Below, piece by piece: positions 1-5,561 of a stretch of 5,564 nt of DNA. The notes below the pieces were generated by a model, which saw only the letters and a list, made by a program, of their open reading frames with translations, made no database searches and was not told the origin of the DNA. The DNA lies in assembly GCA_016934175.1 (NCBI GenBank), contig JAFGTI010000058.1, positions 1-5,564 on the forward strand. Reading direction: 5' to 3'. This stretch comes from Acholeplasmataceae bacterium. GTDB lineage: Bacteria > Bacillota_I > Bacilli_A > Acholeplasmatales > Acholeplasmataceae. Made by a program: the position numbers and the translations under genes. Position 1 is the stretch's first letter, and each line of letters starts with the position of its first letter.

Positions 1-776
1 ACATTAACGAAAGGTGTTGAACCCCCCCATGCTTCAGGAACTAATCCTTTTTCAGATAATTCATTCATGACGCGTTCTGGGTTTGCTCCTACTTTGTCCA
101 TTTTGTTTACAGCAACAATAATAGGTACTTTTGCAGCTTTTGCATGATCAATAGCTTCAATTGTTTGAGGCATAACACCATCATCAGCAGCAACAACTAA
201 GACAACAATATCTGTTACTTTTGCTCCTCTTGCTCTCATCTCTGTAAATGCAGCATGACCAGGAGTATCAATAAATGTGATTGGGTCACCATTTCTTACA
301 ACTTGATAAGCACCAATATGTTGAGTAATTCCACCTGCTTCACCTTCAACAACTCTAGATTTACGAATTGCGTCGAGTAAAGTTGTTTTACCATGGTCAA
401 CATGCCCCATAACTGTTACGATTGGAGGTCTATTCATCATGTCTTTGGGATCATCAACAAGTTGCATTTCATCATATCTTGTGACATCAGTAATCACTTC
501 ATCTTGTACTTTATACCCTTCATCTAAAGCAATCACTTCGATTGTGTCTCGATCTATGACTTGATTGATTGATGTCATTAATCCAAGTTGCATCAACTTT
601 TTAATCATCGCTGCGTTACTTAAGTGCAATCCTTCAGCGACAGCAGCAACATTCATTTCAGGTTTATACGTAAATATTTTTTCACCTACATGCTTAATTT
701 CCTTTTTGGGCATATTTGGTTTTCTATTCGCATAGTTTTTCTTAACAACTTTTTTATTTTTGTTGTTTGCAGGCAT
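1..776 (-). CDS. infB: Translation initiation factor IF-2, N-terminal 258 residues (3' end cut by window edge)
   Basis: IF-2 is the cytosolic GTPase that delivers initiator fMet-tRNA to the 30S subunit and promotes 70S joining. The visible part starts with a short basic stretch (residues 1-30). An IF2_N-type helical domain follows at about 41-92 (NVAAVAEGLHLSNAAMIKKL), then the G domain: P-loop GHVDHGKT at 124-131, switch I Thr151 in GGITQHIGAY, DTPGH at 170-174 and NKMD at 224-227. The conserved WGG follows at 250-252. Only 123 residues precede the P-loop motif, roughly 100 fewer than in B. subtilis, so this is a compact IF-2. The ATG at 776 is chosen because AGGAAG lies 7 nt upstream (784-789). 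The gene starts 4 nt after the ylxQ stop, as in other Firmicutes operons. No frameshift is seen. The C-terminal domains II to IV lie outside the window. Confidence 0.97.
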   Translation of the reverse strand, partial: MPANNKNKKVVKKNYANRKPNMPKKEIKHVGEKIFTYKPEMNVAAVAEGLHLSNAAMIKKLMQLGLMTSINQVIDRDTIEVIALDEGYKVQDEVITDVTRYDEMQLVDDPKDMMNRPPIVTVMGHVDHGKTTLLDAIRKSRVVEGEAGGITQHIGAYQVVRNGDPITFIDTPGHAAFTEMRARGAKVTDIVVLVVAADDGVMPQTIEAIDHAKAAKVPIIVAVNKMDKVGANPERVMNELSEKGLVPEAWGGSTPFVN

Positions 777-780
777 ATAA

Positions 781-1071
781 TCACTTCCTTTTTTCATTCA
801 TCAATAATTGAGAAAACCCCCTGTCGGTTATACCAATAACTTTGATGTCTTGTTTACCTATAGCTTGTGATAACTCTATAGATGATAAATTTTCTATAAC
901 TTCTACTTGATATGTTTTTGACTTATCATAAACTTTCTTCTTGGTTAAGTCTGAAGCATCAGTAGCTAATAAAATGAGATACAATTGACCGTTTCTAAGT
1001 GCTTGGATAGATAAATCCGTACCTACCGTTATTTTTCTAGCACGAAAAGCGAGCCCGAGATTATGATTCAT
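781..1071 (-). CDS. ylxQ: L7Ae/L30e-family RNA-binding protein YlxQ
   Basis: This is a small protein of 96 residues, close to the roughly 100 of B. subtilis YlxQ. It is a single L7Ae/L30e-type domain, a fold that binds kink-turn RNA. The supporting features are the N-terminal helix LGLAFRARKITVGTD (5-19), a hydrophobic strand YLILLATDAS (31-40), the basic stretch TKKKVYDKSK, then ELSQAIGK (66-73) and KVIGITDRGFSQLL (77-90). These match the family pattern ending in an 'IxD..FA..I'-like helix. Its role is still poorly defined, probably in ribosome or RNA metabolism given its neighbours. The start ATG lies inside the end of ylxR (11-nt overlap), and I see no good Shine-Dalgarno site before it. 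Translation is therefore probably coupled to ylxR. The identification rests on both sequence and operon position. Confidence 0.92.
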   Translation of the reverse strand: MNHNLGLAFRARKITVGTDLSIQALRNGQLYLILLATDASDLTKKKVYDKSKTYQVEVIENLSSIELSQAIGKQDIKVIGITDRGFSQLLMNEKRK

Positions 1072-1330
1072 TTGCTAATTTCAATAAGTTTTCATAAATT
1101 TCTTCTGGAATAGTCACTTCTAACTTTCTATCCAGTGCTTTATTTTTTTGTGCAAGCAAAATAACTTCTTTACTTAGTTTAAGATATGCACCACGGCCTG
1201 GTGCTTTTCCATTTAAATCGATTGAAACGATACCTTCTTTTGTGGCAGCAATTCTAATTAACGATTTTTTAGGACATACCTCTTTTGTAACAACGCATGT
1301 TCTCATTGGAATTTTTTTTACTTTTGTCAT
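1061..1330 (-). CDS. ylxR: YlxR family RNA-binding protein (RnpM-type, RNase P modulator)
   Basis: The product is 89 residues. The family hallmarks are visible: the N-terminal MRTCVVTKEVCPKKSLIRI (9-27, usually written RxCv.tge..pKkeLiRiv), and the signature GRGAYL at 45-50 followed by a helix with lysines. In B. subtilis this protein has been reported to bind RNase P RNA and act as an RNase P modulator (RnpM). That function is carried over from family knowledge, not shown here. An upstream in-frame GTG at 1339 would add three residues. I reject it because it lies within the Shine-Dalgarno sequence AGAGGTGA (1336-1343), which sits 5 nt before the ATG at 1330. The gene sits 26 nt after nusA and overlaps ylxQ by 11 nt. 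Confidence 0.94.
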   Translation of the reverse strand: MTKVKKIPMRTCVVTKEVCPKKSLIRIAATKEGIVSIDLNGKAPGRGAYLKLSKEVILLAQKNKALDRKLEVTIPEEIYENLLKLANES

Positions 1331-1335
1331 GTAGG

Positions 1336-1343
1336 TCACCTCT
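1336..1343 (-). promoter_or_regulatory. Ribosome binding site that fixes the ylxR start
   Basis: AGAGGTGA on the minus strand is 5 nt from the ATG at 1330. Its GTG core is also an in-frame start candidate (1339), but a start inside its own Shine-Dalgarno sequence is unlikely, so the 89-residue form is preferred. Confidence 0.75.
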
Positions 1344-1356
1344 TTTTATACAATAA

Positions 1357-2427
1357 TTAATATAAAATACCTTCACCTTGAGCCATTGTTTCACTCTTAA
1401 TATCTATACTCCAACCACAAGCCTGAACAGCAAGTTTAACATTTTGTCCGAGTTTACCAATAGCTAAAGATAATTGGTTATCTGGAACAATAGCTAATGC
1501 GTTTTTATCCTTAGGATTAACCCTGGTGACTGCAATGACTTCAGCAGGTTGTAATGCATTTGCAATTAATTCCTTCTCGTTATCACTCCAACGGAATAAA
1601 TCAATCTTCTCGTCACTGAGTGCTTTAACGATTTCACGAATTCTAGATCCACCTTCACCTACACATGCACCGATTGGATCAACTTTAGGATCATTTGATT
1701 TTACCCCAATCTTCGATCTGTCTCCTGGATCACGAGAAATACCCATGACTTCAATAATTCCATCTTTGATTTCAGGGATAAAACTTTCTAATAAACGGAT
1801 GATTAAGCTTGGATGTGATCTACTTACAAAGACTTTTGGCCATTTTGTTTTCATTTCAACATCGGAGACGTAAACTCTAACATAATCACCAATATGAAAA
1901 TTATCTTTTGGTAAAGCTTCCTTTTTAGGAAGTAATGTTGTTAAATCTTTACCAATATCTAATCTAAAGTGATCATCAGCAACATCAATAACTCTTGCTG
2001 TAATCATTTCATGCTCATATGCCTTAAAATGTTTATATAAATTTTCCTTTTGCATGTTGATGAGTGTTTCATTCAATCTACTTTTAAAATCACGAACAGC
2101 AAAATGTCCAAAATCCTTTGGATCAATTTTTTGTTCTAAAACATCTCCAACTTTGATACGTGAATTAATTTGTTTTGCGTCTTCTAAGAGAATTTGAGTA
2201 TAATTTTTATCAGCATCAATACTATATTCATCGACAACTAAGTGTTGTTTATAAACAAGTATTTCATATTTTTCTTCTTTGATATCTACACGACATGAAC
2301 GTACATCATGTGCCTTTTTACATCCTGCAATCATACCCTGAACAAAAGCCTCTACTACTTGATCATGAGTTAATTCTTTTTCTTCAGCAACGGCTTCAAT
2401 ATTCTTAAAAAATTCTTTACTTATCAT
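1357..2427 (-). CDS. nusA: Transcription termination/antitermination factor NusA
   Basis: NusA binds RNA polymerase and nascent RNA and modulates pausing, intrinsic termination and antitermination. At 356 residues it is slightly shorter than B. subtilis NusA (371). Domains in order: the RNA-polymerase-binding N-terminal domain (1-130, ending in RDFKSRLNETLI), the S1 domain (about 135-203, ending VFVSRSHPSL), KH1 (about 220-285, with DRSKIGVKSNDPKVDPIGACVG) and KH2 (about 290-350, VPDNQLSLAIGKLGQNVKLA). It ends right after GWSIDIKSE, so it lacks the acidic repeats of proteobacterial NusA, as expected for this group. The KH GXXG loops are GEGG (257-260) and GKLG (324-327); the first lacks a basic residue. 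The start ATG at 2427 has a strong site, AGGAGG, which overlaps the rimP stop codon 9 nt upstream. Confidence 0.98.
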   Translation of the reverse strand: MISKEFFKNIEAVAEEKELTHDQVVEAFVQGMIAGCKKAHDVRSCRVDIKEEKYEILVYKQHLVVDEYSIDADKNYTQILLEDAKQINSRIKVGDVLEQKIDPKDFGHFAVRDFKSRLNETLINMQKENLYKHFKAYEHEMITARVIDVADDHFRLDIGKDLTTLLPKKEALPKDNFHIGDYVRVYVSDVEMKTKWPKVFVSRSHPSLIIRLLESFIPEIKDGIIEVMGISRDPGDRSKIGVKSNDPKVDPIGACVGEGGSRIREIVKALSDEKIDLFRWSDNEKELIANALQPAEVIAVTRVNPKDKNALAIVPDNQLSLAIGKLGQNVKLAVQACGWSIDIKSETMAQGEGILY

Positions 2428-2436
2428 GTTTTCCTC

Positions 2437-2877
2437 CTAAAATTTGATAGCTGTACGCATTTTAGTAGCGTCATCAAACTTGATTTCGATTTTTTTGAAA
2501 CGACCCTTGTCGTTGATTTCTAAAACAATTATATCATTTTCAAATGATACAAGTGTTCCTGTCCCCTTGTATTGAGGTGATTGTAGATAAATATAGGAAG
2601 AAACTACTTTAAGCAATTCTTCTCTTGTAACCAATGGTCTTTCAGCTCCCAATGAAGATAATTCAAGAAAATAATCCGGATCAAGATCATCGTCTGTTAA
2701 TGTTTCGATGAATTCTAGATGAATTTTTTCAAGCGTGTCAATATCAATGGAATCAGTATCCAATAAAATTTCAACAATCTTCTCACCAAATTCGCGTTTG
2801 GTTTTTATACTATAAATCTCAAGGTTACTTTTACTGATAATTGGTATTAATTTTTTTCGTAAAATTTCTAAGTTCAT
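2437..2877 (-). CDS. rimP: Ribosome maturation factor RimP
   Basis: RimP helps assemble the 30S subunit. The 146-residue product compares with about 150-156 in relatives. The N-terminal alpha/beta domain contains the diagnostic YFLELSSLGAERPL (69-82; usually Y.LEVSSPGLERPL). A C-terminal SH3-like barrel follows at about 88-146, with KGTGTLVSFENDIIVLEI. A longer reading from an ATG at 2919 would add 14 residues (MSGMMISTHFIEVK) that do not resemble RimP. That codon also lies only about 6 nt after the predicted transcription start and overlaps a hairpin arm. The ATG at 2877 has GAGGT 4 nt upstream (2882-2886) and begins directly with the family's first helix, so it is preferred. This is the first gene of the operon; the polC gene often found upstream in Bacillus is absent, and a zinc importer diverges instead. 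Confidence 0.95.
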   Translation of the reverse strand: MNLEILRKKLIPIISKSNLEIYSIKTKREFGEKIVEILLDTDSIDIDTLEKIHLEFIETLTDDDLDPDYFLELSSLGAERPLVTREELLKVVSSYIYLQSPQYKGTGTLVSFENDIIVLEINDKGRFKKIEIKFDDATKMRTAIKF

Positions 2878-2893
2878 TTTGACCTCAATAAAA

Positions 2894-2918
2894 TGAGTGG
2901 AAATCATCATCCCACTCA
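2894..2918 (-). other. Leader hairpin in front of rimP
   Basis: A perfect 7-bp inverted repeat (TGAGTGG / CCACTCA) has an 11-nt loop, and a G-U pair could extend it inward. If transcription starts near 2925, the hairpin is almost at the 5' end of the mRNA and stops 7 nt before the rimP ribosome binding site. No U-run follows, so it is not an intrinsic terminator. It may protect the 5' end or tune translation; neither role can be proven from sequence. Confidence 0.5.
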
Positions 2919-2931
2919 ACTTTAGGCTTCT

Positions 2932-2960
2932 AGTATAGCATTTTTTCTTAAAGAATTCAA
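2932..2960 (-). promoter_or_regulatory. Sigma-A type promoter of the rimP-nusA-infB operon
   Basis: On the minus strand, -35 TTGAAT (2955-2960) and -10 TATACT (2932-2937) are separated by exactly 17 bp. TGC immediately precedes the -10 box, giving an extended -10. The predicted start is near 2925, with a leader of about 48 nt to the rimP ATG. Both boxes are close to consensus, so this is a good candidate for the main promoter of the translation operon. Confidence 0.78.
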
Positions 2961-3002
2961 TTTATTCATGCTATTTTTATGATTTTATAATTATTTAGAT
3001 AT

Positions 3003-3025
3003 TTATTGCGAATCATTTGCAATAA
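3003..3025. promoter_or_regulatory. Operator 1: Fur-family (Zur-like) palindrome over the znuA -35 region
   Basis: The 19-bp core ATTGCGAATCATTTGCAAT (3005-3023) is a palindrome around a central C at 3014. One symmetric pair is mismatched, and the symmetry extends two more bases on each side (TT/AA). The AAT-n-ATT centre with roughly 7-1-7 arms is the layout of Fur/Zur/PerR sites. Its right arm contains the likely -35 of the zinc importer promoter, so a bound repressor would block RNA polymerase. Assignment to a zinc-sensing regulator is inferred from the genes downstream; no regulator gene is in the window. Confidence 0.65.
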
Positions 3026-3044
3026 GAACAAAAAATGTTATACT
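3016..3044 (+). promoter_or_regulatory. Promoter of the znuACB operon
   Basis: The -10 is TATACT at 3039-3044 with an upstream TG (3036-3037), giving an extended -10. The -35 is weaker: TTTGCA at 3016-3021 with a 17-bp spacer, or TTGCAA at 3017-3022 with 16 bp. The predicted start is near 3051, with a leader of about 29 nt to the znuA ATG. Operator 1 covers the -35 and operator 2 covers the start site. Confidence 0.7.
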
Positions 3045-3047
3045 TAT

Positions 3048-3066
3048 ATTGCAAATCATTTATAAT
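3048..3066. promoter_or_regulatory. Operator 2: second Fur-family-like site over the znuA transcription start
   Basis: ATTGCAAATCATTTATAAT repeats the first 14 bases of operator 1 with one change (ATTGC-A/G-AATCATTT). As a palindrome it is weaker, with two symmetric pairs broken. Its centre at 3057 is 43 bp from that of operator 1, about four helical turns, so both sites would face the same side of the DNA. It sits between the -10 and the znuA ribosome binding site. Confidence 0.55.
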
Positions 3067-3079
3067 CAGGAGAGTAAAC

Positions 3080-4012
3080 ATGAAGAAAATAATTATTACT
3101 TTTGCAATCTTAATTAATCTCATTTTTTTAACTGCATGTACACAGAATATATCAGCTGATATTGTTACGACCATGTTTCCAGGATACGATTTTGCTCGTC
3201 AAATAGTTGGAGATAAAATGACTGTTAGTCAAATTATACCTCCTGGTGCCGAAGTGCATGAATATGAAGCAACAAGTCAAGATATGGTTTCCATTAAAGA
3301 AGCTAAACTTTTCATATATACTAGCCTTGATATTGACACATGGATAAACGATTCATCATCTATCGGTGGTGAAGACACAATTGTTATCAATTTATCTGAA
3401 AATTATACACCGGTTGATTATCCTTATCCAATGGATTTCACTTTAGATCAAATTCAAGCAAATACAATCCATTTCTGGACAGATCCTGCTAATACAGTTC
3501 AATTAATCCAGGTAGTTTTAGAACAAATTATTGTTATTGATCCAGATAATGAGCTTTATTATAGACAAAACGCTGAATCTTATATTAATCAAATCAATGA
3601 CTTTAGTCAATTAATATATGATTTTTTTACAAGCGACACCTATTTAGGTTCAACCATTTACTTTGCTGGACATAATGCACTCGCTTCTTTTGCAGCTAGG
3701 TATGGTCTTCGTATCATATCACTTTTTGAAGAATTCAAACCTGATGCTGATCTTACTTCAAATGAACTAATTACATTTATGAATGATGTTAGAGTTGCTA
3801 ATACACATTACATATTCATTGAAGCTTTGGAATTCCCTAAGGCAGCAAATACTATAAAAGAACAGCTTTCATTAGAAAATTATGATTTAACATTATTGAA
3901 GTTATATGCATTTGAAAATGTATCAAAAACTGATTTTGAGGAGAAAGTAACTTATTTGGATCTAATGGAAAGAAATTTCGATCAGCTTCAAATTGCATTG
4001 GTTACCACATAA
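3080..4012 (+). CDS. znuA: Zinc ABC transporter substrate-binding lipoprotein (ZnuA/AdcA-type)
   Basis: This is the extracytoplasmic metal-binding component of a cluster A-I (ZnuA/TroA family) importer, 310 residues long. It has a lipoprotein signal: MKK, a hydrophobic core (4-18) and lipobox LTAC with Cys20 as the predicted anchor. Likely metal ligands are His60 (in GAEVHEYEATSQDM), His131 (in IHFWTDPAN), His198 (in FAGHNALASFAARYGL) and possibly Glu248 (FIEALEFPK). A histidine at the third position, where manganese-type PsaA/MntC proteins carry Glu, favours zinc. The C-terminus has the family pattern YLDLMERNFDQL (292-303). There is no His-rich loop and no fused ZinT domain. An in-frame start at 3035 is rejected because it lies upstream of the -10 box (3039-3044). 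The ATG at 3080 has AGGAG at 3068-3072. It is the first gene of an operon under two Fur-type operators. Confidence 0.93.
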   Translation: MKKIIITFAILINLIFLTACTQNISADIVTTMFPGYDFARQIVGDKMTVSQIIPPGAEVHEYEATSQDMVSIKEAKLFIYTSLDIDTWINDSSSIGGEDTIVINLSENYTPVDYPYPMDFTLDQIQANTIHFWTDPANTVQLIQVVLEQIIVIDPDNELYYRQNAESYINQINDFSQLIYDFFTSDTYLGSTIYFAGHNALASFAARYGLRIISLFEEFKPDADLTSNELITFMNDVRVANTHYIFIEALEFPKAANTIKEQLSLENYDLTLLKLYAFENVSKTDFEEKVTYLDLMERNFDQLQIALVTT

Positions 4013-4015
4013 GAA

Positions 4016-4687
4016 ATGATAAATTATCAAAATGTATCAGTATCTTTCGGAAAATTTAATGTATTACATGATATCAACTTTCATCTGAAAAAAGGTGATT
4101 TTCTTCACATAGTAGGTCCTAATGGAAGTGGTAAGACAACTTTAGTTAAATTACTTATTGGCTTATTAAAGCCTACGTCTGGTGAAATATTAATGAATCA
4201 AAATATGCAGATGGGATATTTACCTCAAAAACTCAACTCCAAAATTAATCTTCCAATGACTGTATGTGAAGTCATCTATAGTGGTTTTAAAAAACAACGT
4301 TTATCCCCTTCTAAAGCAGATAAAAAATTGATTGAATCCTGGTTAAATACAATGGAAATCCCTCAATTATTACACGCTAGTATGCACTATTTATCAGGAG
4401 GACAACAACAAAGAGTCTTTTTAATTCGTGCCTTAATTTCAAACCCTGATTTATTAATTCTTGATGAACCTACTTCAGCATTAGATCCTTCGTTTAGAGA
4501 AAAATTTTATCATTTGTTATACGACTTGCATCAAGAAAGAAACATGACTATTATTCATGTAACACATGACCTAACAGATGCAGTAAAAGAAAATTGTTTA
4601 ACGATGTATGTTGATCAGACAATCAAATTTTTCGGATCATATCAAGATTTTCAAGAATTTGAACATAGGGGGCATCATCATGTTTGA
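4016..4687 (+). CDS. znuC: Zinc ABC transporter ATP-binding protein
   Basis: This cytosolic ATPase of 223 residues drives zinc import together with the permease encoded next door. All nucleotide-binding motifs are intact: Walker A GPNGSGKT (34-41), Q-loop Gln71 in GYLPQK, signature LSGGQQQR (126-133), Walker B LLILDEPTSALD (146-157) and switch His184 in HVTHD. The gene starts 3 nt after the znuA stop with no recognisable Shine-Dalgarno sequence, so it is probably translated by coupling to znuA. The C-terminus is short and ends HRGHHHV, with four His in the last six residues. The codons for this tail also hold the znuB ribosome binding site and start codon; the genes overlap by 8 nt. Zinc specificity is inferred from the ZnuA partner, because the ATPase alone would fit manganese or iron importers of the same family. 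Confidence 0.94.
   Translation: MINYQNVSVSFGKFNVLHDINFHLKKGDFLHIVGPNGSGKTTLVKLLIGLLKPTSGEILMNQNMQMGYLPQKLNSKINLPMTVCEVIYSGFKKQRLSPSKADKKLIESWLNTMEIPQLLHASMHYLSGGQQQRVFLIRALISNPDLLILDEPTSALDPSFREKFYHLLYDLHQERNMTIIHVTHDLTDAVKENCLTMYVDQTIKFFGSYQDFQEFEHRGHHHV
4667..4672 (+). promoter_or_regulatory. Ribosome binding site of znuB, inside the end of znuC
   Basis: AGGGGG is 7 nt before the ATG at 4680. It decides between this start and an in-frame ATG at 4608, which lacks such a site and would overlap znuC by 80 bp. The spacer CATCATC encodes part of the ZnuC His tail. Confidence 0.7.
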
Positions 4688-5486
4688 TTTTCTTCAATAT
4701 GATTTTATACAACAAGCTATAATCATTGGTACCGCACTTGCATTATCAGCATCACTTTTAAGTCCTTTCCTAGTTTTAAACCAACAAGCTATGATTGCTG
4801 ATGGATTAGCTCATGTTAGCTTTGCAGGTATAATTTTAGGTGTGCTGCTTTCAAATCAACCCCTGTATGCAGCATTACCTTTTGTGATGAGTGCTTCATT
4901 ATTGATTAAATATTTATCTTCAAAGAAAACAGTGAATGGAGATGCTGCAATTGGACTGGTATCTGCGGTTTCATTTGCAATCGGTTTAATTCTCGTAAAA
5001 AAGGGACAAGGCTTTAATATTTCAATTGAAAGTTTATTAGTAGGGAATATTTTTACAGCAACACAAGTTGAGATGATATTATCTATTACAATCACAATTC
5101 TTATTGCTATTTTTATCACTATTTTTTATCGACCTTTATTGTTGATGACTTATGATGAAAGTTATGCAAAGTTTTCTAAAGTAAAAACAAATTTATTAGG
5201 ATATGCACTTGCAGCATTAACAGCTTTCTTTATTGTTATTGGTGTTAGAACAATTGGAACACTTTTAATTTCTGCTTTAGTGATTTTCCCTTCAGTAATT
5301 TCAAGTCAAATGACGAAAAGTTTCAAAAATACATTGTTTTTTGGAATTATTTCTTCATTTGTTGTTGTTATAGCTGGTATTTTTATTGCTCATCCTCTTG
5401 AAATTCCAGTTGGATCAACAATCGTGATCATTTATGCAGCATTTCTACTTGTTTTATTAGTAATGAAAAACATATTAAGGAGATGA
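4680..5486 (+). CDS. znuB: Zinc ABC transporter permease (ABC-3 family)
   Basis: This is the membrane channel of the importer, 268 residues, a typical length. I see about eight or nine hydrophobic segments: roughly 10-33, 36-58, 61-79, 88-107, 131-150, 172-190, 192-209, 217-238 and 245-263. ABC-3 family landmarks are MIADGLAHVSFAGIILG (38-54, usually GDAIAHVSFAGLALG), the cytoplasmic loop DESYAKFSKVKT (159-170), which should contact the ATPase, and GVRTIGTLLISALVIFPS (188-205). The last landmark is the conserved 'G.r.vGtLLv.ALli.Pa' segment. The protein ends with basic residues (KNILRR), expected on the cytosolic side. The start at 4680 follows AGGGGG and overlaps the znuC stop (4685-4687), so translation is coupled. 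It is the last recognisable gene of the operon. Confidence 0.94.
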   Translation: MFDFLQYDFIQQAIIIGTALALSASLLSPFLVLNQQAMIADGLAHVSFAGIILGVLLSNQPLYAALPFVMSASLLIKYLSSKKTVNGDAAIGLVSAVSFAIGLILVKKGQGFNISIESLLVGNIFTATQVEMILSITITILIAIFITIFYRPLLLMTYDESYAKFSKVKTNLLGYALAALTAFFIVIGVRTIGTLLISALVIFPSVISSQMTKSFKNTLFFGIISSFVVVIAGIFIAHPLEIPVGSTIVIIYAAFLLVLLVMKNILRR

Positions 5487-5490
5487 CTAA

Positions 5491-5517
5491 CTATTAAAAG
5501 TCAAGTACTTTTAGTAG
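5491..5517. terminator. Inverted repeat after znuB, possible weak transcription end
   Basis: CTATTAAAAGT and ACTTTTAGTAG can pair over 11 bp (one G-U) around a 5-nt loop, starting 5 nt after the znuB stop. The stem is AT-rich and no T-run follows on either strand, so it is not a standard intrinsic terminator. It could instead protect the 3' end or serve as an operator for a gene further right. Confidence 0.3.
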
Positions 5518-5529
5518 ATAAACAGTAAA

Positions 5530-5561
5530 AACCTCCATTGGCTATATATTTTTTAGAGGTT
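5530..5561 (-). terminator. Possible terminator for a convergent gene beyond the right edge
   Basis: Read on the minus strand, AACCTC and GAGGTT form a 6-bp stem with a 20-nt AT-rich loop, and the T-run overlaps the stem end (GAGGTTTTTA). The loop is large and the window stops at 5564, so the true structure may continue outside. The final bases also allow a GCTA/TAGC pairing (5541-5544 with 5561-5564). Confidence 0.2.

Noticed and set aside
624..839. Plus-strand open frame of 71 codons
   Set aside because: It lies antisense across the start of infB and the end of ylxQ, is rich in Phe/Ile/His as expected of a reverse shadow, and has no ribosome binding site or family resemblance.
1526..1873. 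Plus-strand open frame of 115 codons
   Set aside because: It is fully antisense to the conserved KH region of nusA, and its composition (Ser/Ile/Thr) is explained by the reverse complement of nusA codons.
2984..3000. A third Fur/PerR-like box (TTATAAT-T-ATT) near 2985-2999
   Set aside because: Only the left half matches well, the right half fails at several positions, and the spacer is so AT-rich that such half-sites are expected by chance.
3061..3066. TATAAT as an alternative -10 for znuA
   Set aside because: Transcription from it would begin within a few bases of the ribosome binding site and ATG, and the better-placed extended -10 at 3036-3044 explains the gene. It is instead part of operator 2.
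4856..5119. Minus-strand open frame of 87 codons
   Set aside because: It is antisense to the membrane segments of znuB, with no start signal or recognisable domain.
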